A stretch of 64,000 bases of DNA from Candidatus Thiodiazotropha sp. CDECU1 (GTDB lineage: Bacteria > Pseudomonadota > Gammaproteobacteria > Chromatiales > Chromatiaceae). Location of the stretch: positions 2,170,001-2,234,000 of the forward strand of contig NZ_OY734020.1 in NCBI RefSeq assembly GCF_963455295.1. The letters run 5' to 3'. This document shows positions 35,810 to 44,439 of the stretch, piece by piece. The stretch's first letter is position 1. Each line of letters opens with the position of its first letter. Both the position numbers and the translations under genes were made by a program. The notes under the pieces were generated by a model. That model was not told the DNA's origin. It ran no database searches and saw nothing but the letters and a program-made list of their open reading frames with translations.

Positions 35810-36574
35810 CTACCCGTACACCTGTTGCCAAAAGTGAAAGATCGAGGCGTAGATCTTCTCCAGCAAGGGCCCCATGTAATTAAGCGACAGGGCCAGCACC
35901 AACAGCCCCATGAAAATCTTCAAGGGAAACCCGACAATGAACATGTTCACCTGGGGCATGGTTCTCGCGGCTACCGCCATCCCCACATCCAGCATCAGCA
36001 AGACTGCCACCACCGGGGCAACTACGGCCAGGCCATACACGAACATCACACCGAATTGGGCGATGATCGCCTGCACATCGATTTCCTGCAATGTACTCCC
36101 AGGGGGTATCTTCTGTAGCGAGTAGACTAAACCCCGGATCAACAGATGGTGGCCGTCGAGTAGAAAGAATGTCATCACCGCCATCAGGTTGAGCACAGTA
36201 CCGAGCATCGGCGCCTGGGACTGGGTTGCGGGATCGATCAGGTTCGCGACACCAAAGCCCATCTGGAAATCGATAATTCTGCCACCGAACAGAAAGGCGC
36301 CGAAAGCCGTGAAGAGCCCGAAAGCCAGGAGCATGCCTAGGATCAGCTCATTCATCATGGCATACATCAAACCGCTCAATGTGGCCGGCGGATCGATCGG
36401 CTCTACGCCAACAGCAGTCACCAACAGGGCAGACAACGCAAGTACAAGCAGCACCCTCACCCGCGCCGGAACCCTCGTGATGGCAAACAGGGGGGTGAGC
36501 AGAAACAGAGGAGAGAAACGCGTGGCGACAAGCAGCGCTGTTGTAATAACCGCGGTATCTGTATCAAACAGCAT
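35810..36574 (-). CDS. fliR: Flagellar export-gate protein FliR
   Basis: 254 residues, mostly membrane helices, with LATRFSPLFLLTPLFAITRVPARVRVLLVLALSALL, LGMLLAFGLFTAFGAFLFGGRIIDFQMGFG and LLMLDVGMAVAARTMPQVNMFIVGFPLKIFMGLLVL. FliR closes the FliP-FliQ-FliR core of the gate. It follows fliQ by 4 bases. Confidence 0.96.
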   Translation of the reverse strand: MLFDTDTAVITTALLVATRFSPLFLLTPLFAITRVPARVRVLLVLALSALLVTAVGVEPIDPPATLSGLMYAMMNELILGMLLAFGLFTAFGAFLFGGRIIDFQMGFGVANLIDPATQSQAPMLGTVLNLMAVMTFFLLDGHHLLIRGLVYSLQKIPPGSTLQEIDVQAIIAQFGVMFVYGLAVVAPVVAVLLMLDVGMAVAARTMPQVNMFIVGFPLKIFMGLLVLALSLNYMGPLLEKIYASIFHFWQQVYG

Positions 36575-36578
36575 GGCT

Positions 36579-36845
36579 TTAAAAATAGTTTGGGATGTTG
36601 GCGATGGTTGTTGAGGAGAAGCGTAAGAGTGTCTGCATCATCCATGAACCGAACACAATGAGTGTCAACGCAACCACCAATATCTTCGGCACAAATGTCA
36701 GGGACATCTCCTGAATCTGCGTGACAACCTGAAAGATACTGATGATGAGCCCGGTCAACATGCTCAAACCCAGAACAGGTGCGGCAATCAGGATAGCTGT
36801 CCACAGCATATCATTGGTCAGCGCAAGCGCTAGATCGCTACTCAA
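36579..36845 (-). CDS. fliQ: Flagellar export-gate protein FliQ
   Basis: 88 residues with two membrane hairpin helices and LTGLIISIFQVVTQIQEMSLTFVPKILVV. The start is a TTG at 36845, which gives the normal FliQ length and has GAGGAA nine bases upstream; the next ATG would remove 12 residues. It is the first gene of the - strand flagellar run, so the main promoter should lie in 36846-37100. Confidence 0.93.
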   Translation of the reverse strand: MSSDLALALTNDMLWTAILIAAPVLGLSMLTGLIISIFQVVTQIQEMSLTFVPKILVVALTLIVFGSWMMQTLLRFSSTTIANIPNYF

Positions 36846-37655
36846 CTTCGTCAGTTCCTCGACTGAGCATCAGCCACTCAAAGTGGGAGAATGCTCATAC
36901 CATTCATGTACTAAATGTTGAATCCGGCGCTTTACCGTCCAAGCAACCAAATCCCTATGTGCCCAAATCCGAGTATTCCCTATGGGCTAAACTTTTTCCG
37001 CCATATCAGGATATGTTTTAAATGGCATGGTAAAAGTGGGGTTGATTTTTATCACAATGCGATCAAACAAAGCAAGCCCGTGAGATCAATAAAAGGCAAT
37101 CTCTGAAAATTGCCGGGGAACTGCTAATAAGAAGTCTTAAGAATTGCTTTATTTTGTCAAGTGATTCTTAAGTTATGAATAGTAAATCCTTAATTAAAAA
37201 GGCTGAACTAGCGAGTATTACCATTAACAATGACACTCTGTATAAAGCTAAAGATCTGGATCGGAAATGGAATAAATTTCAATCTGACTAATGACAACAG
37301 GCTATTATGCGAAGTTAATTCCTAATAAGCCAGCGGATGAATAGCAGTATCCACAAGACAGTTGTTCGTTATATTTTATTTGGAATTTAGAATCAGTTTG
37401 ACTGGAGTGACCTATTAAATAGGCATTTAGTTTAAGTCTTAATCTCACTCTGCATGTGTAACTGTATAGATTGAAAGTCTCTGGTCTGATTATTTGTCTG
37501 ATGTCGAGTTGGCGTTGTGGTTTAAAAAAAAATAATAATGAAAATGATCCAAAGCTGGAACTAAAGGGTCGAAAAAGGGATTTAGCTGTTACATGCAATG
37601 GGCATTAATCAAACTGGTTTATATTTTTTTGCAGTTAAAAGGGAGAAAGGAATAC
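36846..37655. other. Intergenic region upstream of the flagellar run
   Basis: Divergent gap between fliQ and the barrel gene. The flagellar promoter must lie here, but I could not place a convincing sigma-28 or sigma-54 site: the words TAAAG and GG-N10-GC do occur on the - strand but with poor flanks. From 37100 to 37600 the DNA is A+T-rich, with no gene seen. Confidence 0.4.
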
Positions 37656-37817
37656 ACGAATAACAAGCATAGGTCTATCACCGTTGGGATTGTCTCTGCA
37701 CTTGTAATGACTGGTTGTGCCAGCTCAACTTTCACTAAGTCTGATAAGCAAACAAGTCAAATCATTACCAACAAGAACAACAGCTACATCATTGTAATAA
37801 CAATGGTATTAGTTTAA
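37656..37817 (+). pseudogene. Small lipoprotein-like frame whose start codon is ACG
   Basis: The frame reads NNKHRSITVGIVSALVMTGC then ASSTFTKSDKQ and ends at 37817. It has a charged start, hydrophobic stretch and lipobox VMTGC. A purine-rich ribosome-binding site (GGGAGAAAGG, 37641-37650) lies five bases before ACG at 37656, exactly where an ATG would be expected. A longer in-frame ATG at 37593 would bury the signal peptide. The gene has probably lost its start; a rare ACG start cannot be excluded. Confidence 0.4.
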
Positions 37818-37876
37818 TGCTAATTTATCTTAGTAATGTTAATTAGCTCTACAAGAAAAAATTAAGGAGTTTATAA

Positions 37877-38449
37877 ATGAAATTAAGGTGGTCTTATCTT
37901 CTTTTGGCCGTTTCCGTTTTACTTGCTACTAGTTCAAGCACTATTGCTGCTGGTCTCGAAGCTGATAATTATTTTGGTATAGGAGCCTCAATCATAAAGT
38001 ATGATGATGATATAGTGTCAGTGACAACCCACAATACTGCGCTGACACTCAAAGTCGGTCATAATATGAATGATTTTTTTGCCATGGAGGGCCGTGTTGC
38101 GTTTGGTCTAGGCGAAGATAAAATCGAAGACTTTGCAGGTTTAATAGATGTTAATTTTGAAATTGATTACCTGATAGGTATGTATTTTCGAGGAAATCTC
38201 CCAATCGGGGGGACCCCTAGAGTGAGAGCATATGCACTGCTTGGCTTCACTCAGGCTAAATTCACTGCGAGAGCCGCGGGCTTTTCTGACAGTGATACTG
38301 AAACCGATATAGGCTATGGTCTTGGTATAGAATTATTTGGTAATGAAAGAAACGCAATTAGCTTAGAGTATTTGCGTGCCTTAGACATAGAAGATGATGG
38401 TGATTTTACAGTTGACTCTGTAAGCATCGCATATATCAACCGATTCTAA
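37877..38449 (+). CDS. Small outer-membrane beta-barrel protein
   Basis: 190 residues with a clear AAGGAG ribosome-binding site. A signal peptide ends at about STIAA (residue 25). The rest alternates polar and hydrophobic residues (FGIGASIIKY, FAMEGRVAFGLG, RAYALLGFTQAKF, NAISLEYLRAL) and ends in Phe, as expected of an eight-stranded OmpW/OmpA-like porin-family barrel. The role is unknown; such barrels act in adhesion or stability. It is monocistronic. Confidence 0.82.
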   Translation: MKLRWSYLLLAVSVLLATSSSTIAAGLEADNYFGIGASIIKYDDDIVSVTTHNTALTLKVGHNMNDFFAMEGRVAFGLGEDKIEDFAGLIDVNFEIDYLIGMYFRGNLPIGGTPRVRAYALLGFTQAKFTARAAGFSDSDTETDIGYGLGIELFGNERNAISLEYLRALDIEDDGDFTVDSVSIAYINRF

Positions 38450-38540
38450 GGTTAGTTGTATTAGTCACAGTTGACAATTATTTCAGACACTCACGCTAGT
38501 AATTGCACTTCTTGCACGTTGTCAAAGTAGACTGAATCAG

Positions 38541-38574
38541 CCTACACCAGAGCGTGCCCGCGCCCTGGTGTAGG
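38541..38574. repeat. Perfect 10-bp inverted repeat
   Basis: CCTACACCAG and CTGGTGTAGG pair perfectly around a 14-base G+C-rich loop. It lies 91 bases after the barrel gene. There is no T-run after it, so it is a weak terminator candidate; a repeat or protein-binding site is equally possible. Confidence 0.6.
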
Positions 38575-38800
38575 ATAGGCGTAGAGTGGGTCCAAGTAAG
38601 TAAATATAACAGACAACAGAACGAGAAGAACGAGATACTTGTGCCATCTAGTTACCCGTACTAAAGTCTTGCGTCTTTTCTGAGAAAATCACTTGATGGG
38701 TGTTAGTGATATGGGACTAAATATAGAAAACACGCAGAGTCGGCCGCAGTGATACCTCAACTTGCGCTGATGCAGTTGGTTGTGGATCGGTGAGTATTAT

Positions 38801-38980
38801 TTAAGTAAGCAATAGACGCACAGCCCCGAGATTCGGCGTGTGCCGATACTCCAATTTCCGGTAGGTGGCCATGAGCCTGTGACTCATGCCGACCAGCCCT
38901 TTGAAGCGGCTCTCGAAATGCTGGGTCATGTAGAGCCAATGCTTGGTATCGATCTGTAACCGCTCAAGTATGGGTGGTTG
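38801..38980 (-). pseudogene. C-terminal remnant of a Y1-type transposase
   Basis: The - strand frame reads PPILERLQIDTKHWLYMTQH then FESRFKGLVGMSHRLMATYR before RKLEYRHTPNLGAVRLLLT. It parallels the end of the complete transposases nearby (APILERLNIDPEAWLDSVKNY). The sequence differs, so it is the tail of another family member. It abuts the left end of copy A at 39004. Confidence 0.55.
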
Positions 38981-39003
38981 GTTGTCAGTTATATAGCCGC
39001 GCT

Positions 39004-40163
39004 TACGCTTTGATTGGCATAAATGACACTGGCTGGGTTTGAAAGATATCAGGCAGGCGATGTCTGATAGATCTGCAACGAATACCCACTCGCGCAGAAC
39101 CACTTTCTACCGCTACCTATGGCTTGCGTGAACTGTTTGATCCCTTCCCTTGTTCCTATGACTGTGTTGTAGTTTTTGCCATAGTTTTTGACGCTATCCA
39201 GCCAGGCTTCCGGATCGATATTCAAGCGCTCCAGGATTGGCGCCAGTTCTGAAGGAATGGCACCGGGTTTATCTTCTCTGATGGCTCGTCCTGCCCAGTC
39301 GGTCAGTGCCAGGTAGTCTGGCAGGCTAAAGTTCAAGCCTGTGGGTTTGTCTTGGTGCTCGCCACCCACAAATGGCACTAAATGCGCTGGTGCTGTGGCT
39401 TCTGCACCACTCCCTGTTTGCTCAAGTGTTTTTTGATAATGTCTGATGCGATCCTGGATGGAGGTAAAGTCTGATGCTTCCGGTCGATCGGCTATCTTTG
39501 CCCGGATCGGGTTGAGGTCAACGTAACTCATGCAGGTCAATAGGGCTGCATCGTCAAGCAGGGCCTGACTTTTGAATCGGCCTTCCCAAAACTTCCCGGT
39601 ACAATTGTCCTCCTCATTGGCCTGTCTTGCGATACTTTCATTGAGATTGCGCATGAACCAGCTGACATCGTAGAGTCTGTGCCGCCACTTTTCGATATCT
39701 TCGGCAACCACATCCAGTTCGGCCTTTGTTAGCTTTATGCCACTCAGATAGCGGCTTACGATAGGGCTTGGTTTGTAGAGCCTGGTCCATCGGGCTATTA
39801 CTTCTTCATCATGCCAGTTTAAAGCAGCTTCCCGGTCGATCTTCAGCACCGTATGGGTGTGATTGTGCATCACGGCATAAGCGCAGATCGAGATTGAGAA
39901 TACCCCATCCAGCTGCTTGAGCTTTTCCACTATCCAGTCTCTACGGTGTTCGTAGCTACGACCGGTTAATTCATCCTCTCCGCACAGGAAGGCGCGGCGC
40001 ACACAGCGCGATACACAATGGTAATAGGGGGTTTCTTCAAGACAGATCTGTTGCTTGCGCGATATCGTCATGGCCGGCTCCGTGGCATGGTTACATTCCT
40101 TGTACCGGCTGACTTTAACTCAGCTGGATGGTCTTTTCAAATGGTGACTGTCCCTGTATCTTT
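39004..40163 (-). mobile_element. Y1-transposase element, copy A
   Basis: The boundaries are defined by comparison with copy B (41984-43148). Both begin with TACGCTTTGATTGGCAT and end just after GGTGACTGTCCCTGTATC. The unit is about 1.16 kb and carries one transposase gene. Copies A and B are nearly identical and in direct orientation, flanking the orphan toxin tip and immunity genes. No target duplication was identified. Confidence 0.75.
39049..40071 (-). CDS. Y1-type (IS200/REP-associated-like) transposase, copy A
   Basis: 340 residues. The N-terminal Y1_Tnp domain begins [17 protein letters not shown] and contains the HUH metal-binding motif YAVMHNHTHTVLKI (HNH/HTH histidines). A helical C-terminal half holds DDAALLTCMSYVDLNPIRA, which is characteristic of the long REP-associated group. 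These enzymes cut single-stranded DNA with a Tyr. Copy B differs by only a few residues. It is probably intact. Confidence 0.9.
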   Translation of the reverse strand: MTISRKQQICLEETPYYHCVSRCVRRAFLCGEDELTGRSYEHRRDWIVEKLKQLDGVFSISICAYAVMHNHTHTVLKIDREAALNWHDEEVIARWTRLYKPSPIVSRYLSGIKLTKAELDVVAEDIEKWRHRLYDVSWFMRNLNESIARQANEEDNCTGKFWEGRFKSQALLDDAALLTCMSYVDLNPIRAKIADRPEASDFTSIQDRIRHYQKTLEQTGSGAEATAPAHLVPFVGGEHQDKPTGLNFSLPDYLALTDWAGRAIREDKPGAIPSELAPILERLNIDPEAWLDSVKNYGKNYNTVIGTREGIKQFTQAIGSGRKWFCASGYSLQIYQTSPA

Positions 40164-40283
40164 TTCGTAAGGAAGATCGCTCGTACCCCAAGCTGGCAGA
40201 AGCTCCCAATTTTCTGTCGAAGGATAGGGAGTGGCCGCATAGGTCTGAACAACCCCGTTATCGGTTACCGGTGTTGTTTGGCT
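40155..40283 (-). pseudogene. Coding remnant at the end of copy A
   Basis: On the - strand the frame TTPVTDNGVVQTYAATPYPS then TENWELLPAWGTSDLPYEKD is open for 43 codons and has protein-like composition. It starts after a TAG and runs into the terminal motif of copy A. It has no start codon. It is probably a fragment of a gene interrupted by the element, but I cannot identify it. Confidence 0.3.
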
Positions 40284-40305
40284 CTACTGACTTTGAGGTG
40301 CCCCC

Positions 40306-41028
40306 TTAACCACAGTCAATAAAGCTGAATTCTGCTGGCTTGCCCCCCGACAGGTAATGAGCCAAGTACTCATCCATTATCGCTCTCGGATCATGTAATT
40401 CAGTAATCACATCCATATTTCTGCCGTTAACATGAAACACTTTTCCATCGCAAGCTTCTTCATTCACAAATAGCGCATCTGCATTTTCAGTCAACAACCA
40501 GCAACGAAGCTTTTCTCTTTGGCAACCAATGGACTTGACAAATCTGTCAGTTACCTCACTTGACGCGCCACTGCCTTGCTCATAATCGTCAAGATCCAGC
40601 CTAGCTGAATAACGAAATGGTGTGTTCCACCAATCCATCGGACAATAACCCTCCTCAGTCACACAGAATGAATTAAACCATCGATAAATCTCTTTCCAAC
40701 TTGCCGGAAGCATTTGATAATCTTCATCGAATAAATCCCCTTCCTTTTCTGTAAATTCAGGCTGTAGTAAAAAAAATAAATTCTTTTCACCGCACTGAAC
40801 AACAATATATGACACCCACTCTCGCACACCCTTTTTTATGACCAATTTAGGTGTACTCCAAACAGTATCAATAGTCCGGCCAGCATGTTCAAAGACTCGA
40901 CCGAACGTAGGAAAAATATCAGTAAAAGCGCCACCAACGCCCTCTAATATTTCTTTGTCTATATGAGCCACCGCTTCTTTAGGCACCTCGGCCTGATTGG
41001 CACAGATATAAGGATACGATAAATTCAT
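40306..41028 (-). CDS. Putative immunity protein for the orphan HNH tip
   Basis: 240 residues with mixed alpha/beta composition and no signal peptide. The segment MLPASWKEIYRWFNSFCVTEEGYCPMDWW and the acidic, aromatic-rich character recall SMI1/KNR4 (SUKH) immunity proteins; the match is loose. It starts 2 bases after the orphan RHS tip on the same strand. That is the normal place for the cognate antitoxin of a nuclease toxin. The SUKH label is the uncertain part. Confidence 0.65.
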   Translation of the reverse strand: MNLSYPYICANQAEVPKEAVAHIDKEILEGVGGAFTDIFPTFGRVFEHAGRTIDTVWSTPKLVIKKGVREWVSYIVVQCGEKNLFFLLQPEFTEKEGDLFDEDYQMLPASWKEIYRWFNSFCVTEEGYCPMDWWNTPFRYSARLDLDDYEQGSGASSEVTDRFVKSIGCQREKLRCWLLTENADALFVNEEACDGKVFHVNGRNMDVITELHDPRAIMDEYLAHYLSGGKPAEFSFIDCG

Positions 41029-41030
41029 AT

Positions 41031-41803
41031 CTACTTTTTACCCTTGTTAGACTTATAGAACTCATTAATTTGACGCTGAATTGCACGTTCAATATCAATT
41101 TGAGTATCAATTAAACTCTGCTCATACACTGGGTTTAGGTTACTCTTCCGGTAGGTTGCCCAGTCTAATTTCGACCCTTTCGATGAGTTGAATGTTTTTG
41201 GCAAAGGTTGAAAGTTCCCAATTTCCATTCGGTCGTGAATGATTGACATTTGTTGTTCCGTCGTTAACTTATTGAACCTGGGAAGATTCATTATTTCCTT
41301 CACCGGATAAATGTGATCAACCGCCATGGTTTTATTTAGTGGCGCTGACTTAAAGGTGTTACTAATTGGGTCCAAATAACCCATACCCTGAAATCGCGCA
41401 CTAACATCGGCAGGAACCGTACGGATAACCTTGCCATTGATTACCGCTCCGCCTTGGCCAAATAAATTATCCACCTCTTGACCGACAAAAACCCTACTGC
41501 CTAGGTACTGACCAGTACTGTTTGGAGCAAGCTTACCAAACTTCCCGAGTGTACCAAAAACAGCCAGATCACCCAGACCGCTCATCTGCATCAGCGGGTT
41601 CTCAGAATAGGCCATCCCGAGTGAAAAATAATCCCTGTTGTCCCTAGCGATACGAGCATTTTCACTTGATCGCGCGATCTGTGCCTTTAGCGAATCACCC
41701 ATCGCCTCCCAGCTCAAACCTGGCTCAGTCGGGTATGCACCATAATTATTAATACCACCCGCATATTCCACGTTATCCAGATTTTGAAGTCTTTCCGATG
41801 GAC
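41031..41803 (-). CDS. Orphan RHS C-terminal tip with HNH nuclease domain
   Basis: The frame has no upstream RHS body. From 41803 it begins abruptly with PSERLQNLDNVEYAGGI, matching the giant RHS protein, and a GTG at 41771 could start a 246-residue product. The first 90 residues match the pre-tip region of the giant protein; after KLAPN the sequences part. The tip carries an HNH-type motif: MAVDHIYPVKE, then MEIGNFQPLPKTFNSSKGSK. HNH tips are DNA-cutting toxins. Whether it is translated from GTG or acts as a silent cassette is not known. Confidence 0.82.
41520..41803 (-). repeat. 284-bp block shared with the giant RHS gene
   Basis: This block matches 47036-47319 with few differences, in the same orientation and frame. 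It starts at GTTTGGAGCAAGCTTA on the + strand and ends at CTTTCCGA-GGAC. Outside it the two sequences are unrelated. The two copies lie about 5.5 kb apart as direct repeats, enough for homologous exchange. Confidence 0.85.
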
Positions 41804-41983
41804 TAAGTAATCAGGACAGGCACCATTTGAAGGAAGAAAATAGACTCCCCAGTTTCCATTTGTTCTTTTGGAATTAAATTATGGCCACCATCGACAAACC
41901 CAGGAGGTTTAACCGATGATCATCTTCTAATTGAGTGGCCTAGATGTGGATTTTCGAACAAGGCACAAGTAGCTTCCTGCCAG

Positions 41984-43148
41984 TACGCTTTGATTGGCAT
42001 ACATGACCCAGACTGGGCCTGAATGATATCAGGCAGGCGATGTCTGATAGATCTGCAACGAATACCCACTCGCGCAGAACCACTTTCTACCGCTACCTAT
42101 GGCTTGCGTGAACTGCTTGATCCCTTCCCTTGTTCCTATGACTGTGTTGTAGTTTTTACCATAGTTTTTGACGCTATCCAGCCAGGCTTCCGGGTCGATA
42201 TTCAAGCGCTCCAGGATTGGCGCCAGTTCTGAAGGAATGGCACCTGATTTATCTTCTCTGATGGCTCGTCCTGCCCAGTCGGTCAGTGCCAGGTAGTCTG
42301 GCAGGCTAAAGTTCAAGCCTGTGGGTTTGTCTTGATGCTCGCCACCCACAAACGGCGCTAAATGCGCTGGTGCTGTGGTTGCGGTTTCTGCATGATTCCC
42401 TCTTTGCTCAAGTGTTTTTTGATAATGTCTGATGCGATCCTGAATGGAGGTGAAGTCTGATGCTTCCGGTCGATCGGCTATCTTTGCCCGGATCGGGTTG
42501 AGATCAACGTAACTCATGCAGGTCAATAGGGCGGCATCGTCAAGCAGGGCCTGGCTTTTGAACCGGCCTTCCCAGAATTTACCTGTGCAGTTGTCCTCTT
42601 CATTGGCCTGCCTTGCGATACTTTCATTGAGATTGCGCATGAACCAGCTGATATCGTAGAGTCTGTGGCGCCACTTTTCGATATCCTCGGCAACCACATC
42701 CAATTCGGCCTTTGTTAGCTTTATGCCACTCAGATAGCGACCAACAATGGGGCTTGGCTTGTAGAGCTTGGTCCATCGGGCAATGACTTCATCATCACGC
42801 CATTTTAAAGCGGCTTCCCGATCAACCTTCAATATGGTGTGAGTGTGATTGTGCATCACGGCATATGCGCAGATGGCGATTGAGAACACCCCATCCAACT
42901 GCTTGAGCTTTTCCACTATCCAGTCTCTACGGTGTTCGTAACTACATCCGGTTAACTGATCCTCTCCGCACAGGAAAGCGCGGCGCACGCAGCGCGATAC
43001 ACAGTGGTAATAGGGGGTTTCTTCAAGACAGATCTGTTGCTTGCGCGATATCGTCATGGCCGGCTCCTTGGCATGGTTACATTCCTTGTACCGTCTGACT
43101 TTAACTCAGCTGGATGGTCTTTTCAAATGGTGACTGTCCCTGTATCTT
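41984..43148 (-). mobile_element. Y1-transposase element, copy B
   Basis: Second full copy of the element at 39004-40163, same orientation, about 1.16 kb, carrying one transposase gene. Its right end (GGTGACTGTCCCTGTATC) is followed directly by the IS110-family gene, whose last codons read into this end. Confidence 0.75.
42029..43057 (-). CDS. Y1-type (IS200/REP-associated-like) transposase, copy B
   Basis: 342 residues, nearly identical to copy A (39049-40071). Differences include EDQLTGCSYEH for [11 protein letters not shown] and a two-residue longer segment near QRGNHAETATTAP. The HUH motif YAVMHNHTHTILKV and the DDAALLTCMSYVDLNPIRA segment are intact. High identity to copy A indicates recent duplication. 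Confidence 0.9.
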   Translation of the reverse strand: MTISRKQQICLEETPYYHCVSRCVRRAFLCGEDQLTGCSYEHRRDWIVEKLKQLDGVFSIAICAYAVMHNHTHTILKVDREAALKWRDDEVIARWTKLYKPSPIVGRYLSGIKLTKAELDVVAEDIEKWRHRLYDISWFMRNLNESIARQANEEDNCTGKFWEGRFKSQALLDDAALLTCMSYVDLNPIRAKIADRPEASDFTSIQDRIRHYQKTLEQRGNHAETATTAPAHLAPFVGGEHQDKPTGLNFSLPDYLALTDWAGRAIREDKSGAIPSELAPILERLNIDPEAWLDSVKNYGKNYNTVIGTREGIKQFTQAIGSGRKWFCASGYSLQIYQTSPA

Positions 43149-44116
43149 TCAGTTAACCGGTTGGCCAATGCCACTGCTGCTTTGTTCGCATTTCTGCGTT
43201 TAGCAATTGCTCTTGCCCATTGAATCATCCTATCTTGCGGATTCTTACATCGATATAGCGCAGCCCTGGCGCCATGGACCATCATACTACGCAGATAGCG
43301 GTTTCCTCGTTTACTGATACCCGACAGGTAGCCGGTATCACCGCTCGCATGTAATTTCGGAGTGACTCCCAACCACACAGCCATCTCTCTGGCATGGGAA
43401 AATTGACTACCGTTTCCCACAGCACTAATGAGAGCTGTTGCGATGATATAACCAATACCTGGCAATGTCATGAGTAGTTGGCAGTGTGGGTTTCTCTCTG
43501 CTATCTCTTTTAGCTGCTGATTTAACTGATTCAGGCGATCTGTCAGTGTGTGATATTCTTGGGCTATTAATTGCAGTTGTTCTTTCATCAGTCCGCTAAA
43601 TTCCGAAGCTTCAGGCTGAGATAATGCGCTCAGTAGCGTACTGAAGTGTATTATTCCTTTAGGGGCTATGATGCCGTATTCACTTAGAATGCCCCGGGTC
43701 TGGTTTACCATCCCCGTTCTTTGGCGAACAATCCGTTGGCGAATGCGATGTAGGGCCTGAAGATCCTGCTGCTCAGTTGTCTTAATGGGAACGAATTTGA
43801 TATTAGGTCGCTGTGCCGCTTCGGCAATAGCCAGAGCATCATTGTGATCATTCTTATTGCCACGCACAAAGGGTTTTACATGCTGTGCCGGTATCAACTT
43901 AACATCATGCCCCATTTCAGCGAATAGCCTGGCCCAATAGTGACTGGAATAGCAGGCTTCCATTGCTAATAGTCCCGTTTTTTGTTGGGCAATGAGCTGG
44001 GTGAGTTGACTTCGTTTTATCCGTTTATTGAGTGTTATGTGGTTATGCGAATCAAGTACACAAACCTGAAAACTATTTTTTGCCAAATCGATGGCTATGA
44101 GGCTATGCTTTTTCAT
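43106..44116 (-). CDS. IS110-family transposase
   Basis: 336 residues. The N-terminal DEDD domain (LIAIDLAKNSFQVCVLD, MEACYSSHYWARLF, VRGNKNDHNDALAIAEAA) and the C-terminal Transposase_20 region (LMTLPGIGYIIATALISAVGNGSQFSHAREMAVWLGVTP, SGISKRGNRYLRSMMVHGARAAL) are complete. The last 13 residues (after LTERY) are encoded by the end of element copy B, so the insertion sits against that end and the C-terminus is chimeric. IS110 elements move through RNA- or structure-guided recombination and give no target duplication. Confidence 0.92.
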   Translation of the reverse strand: MKKHSLIAIDLAKNSFQVCVLDSHNHITLNKRIKRSQLTQLIAQQKTGLLAMEACYSSHYWARLFAEMGHDVKLIPAQHVKPFVRGNKNDHNDALAIAEAAQRPNIKFVPIKTTEQQDLQALHRIRQRIVRQRTGMVNQTRGILSEYGIIAPKGIIHFSTLLSALSQPEASEFSGLMKEQLQLIAQEYHTLTDRLNQLNQQLKEIAERNPHCQLLMTLPGIGYIIATALISAVGNGSQFSHAREMAVWLGVTPKLHASGDTGYLSGISKRGNRYLRSMMVHGARAALYRCKNPQDRMIQWARAIAKRRNANKAAVALANRLTERYRDSHHLKRPSS

Positions 44117-44192
44117 GATGGACGCCCTCCATGTAACCTATGTTCACTGAACTAGTTTGGCGCATCGACGCCGGATTGGTAGGGCGTCCATC
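44117..44192. repeat. 12-bp inverted repeat upstream of the IS110-family gene
   Basis: GATGGACGCCCT (44117-44128) and AGGGCGTCCATC (44181-44192) are perfect inverted repeats around a 52-base spacer, directly upstream of the transposase start. The spacer could contribute to the structured end of the element, where IS110 guide RNAs or recombination sites lie. The element's outer boundary was not resolved. Confidence 0.6.
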
Positions 44193-44260
44193 TCATCAGG
44201 CACCATTTGAATACAGGTCACCTGAGTGTTCTTTTCAAATAGTGCCTGTCCTGGTTTATT

Positions 44261-44439
44261 CTTGAGAATACCCCATCCAGCTGCTTGAGCTTTTCCACTA
44301 TCCAGTCTCTACGATGTTCGTAGCTACGACCGGTTAATTCATCCTCTCCGCACAGGAAGGCGCGGCGCACGCAGCGCGATACACAGTGGTAATAGGGGGT
44401 TTCTTCAAGACAGATCTGTTGCTTGCGCGATATCGTCAT
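44261..44439 (-). pseudogene. 5' fragment of a third Y1-type transposase
   Basis: The first 59 codons ([20 protein letters not shown] ... [10 protein letters not shown]) are identical in protein sequence to copy A, then the sequence stops matching at about 44261 beside a CAAATAGTGCCTGTCC motif. The rest of the gene is missing. It shows a third insertion or a duplication followed by deletion. Confidence 0.85.

Noticed and set aside
36846-37100. Possible sigma-28 or sigma-54 promoter upstream of fliQ
   Set aside because: Words resembling TAAAG...GCCG and GG-N10-GC occur on the - strand, but spacing or flanking bases do not fit well enough to call.
38541-38574. Terminator for the outer-membrane barrel gene
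   Set aside because: The stem is strong, but no T-run follows on either strand. It is listed only as an inverted repeat.
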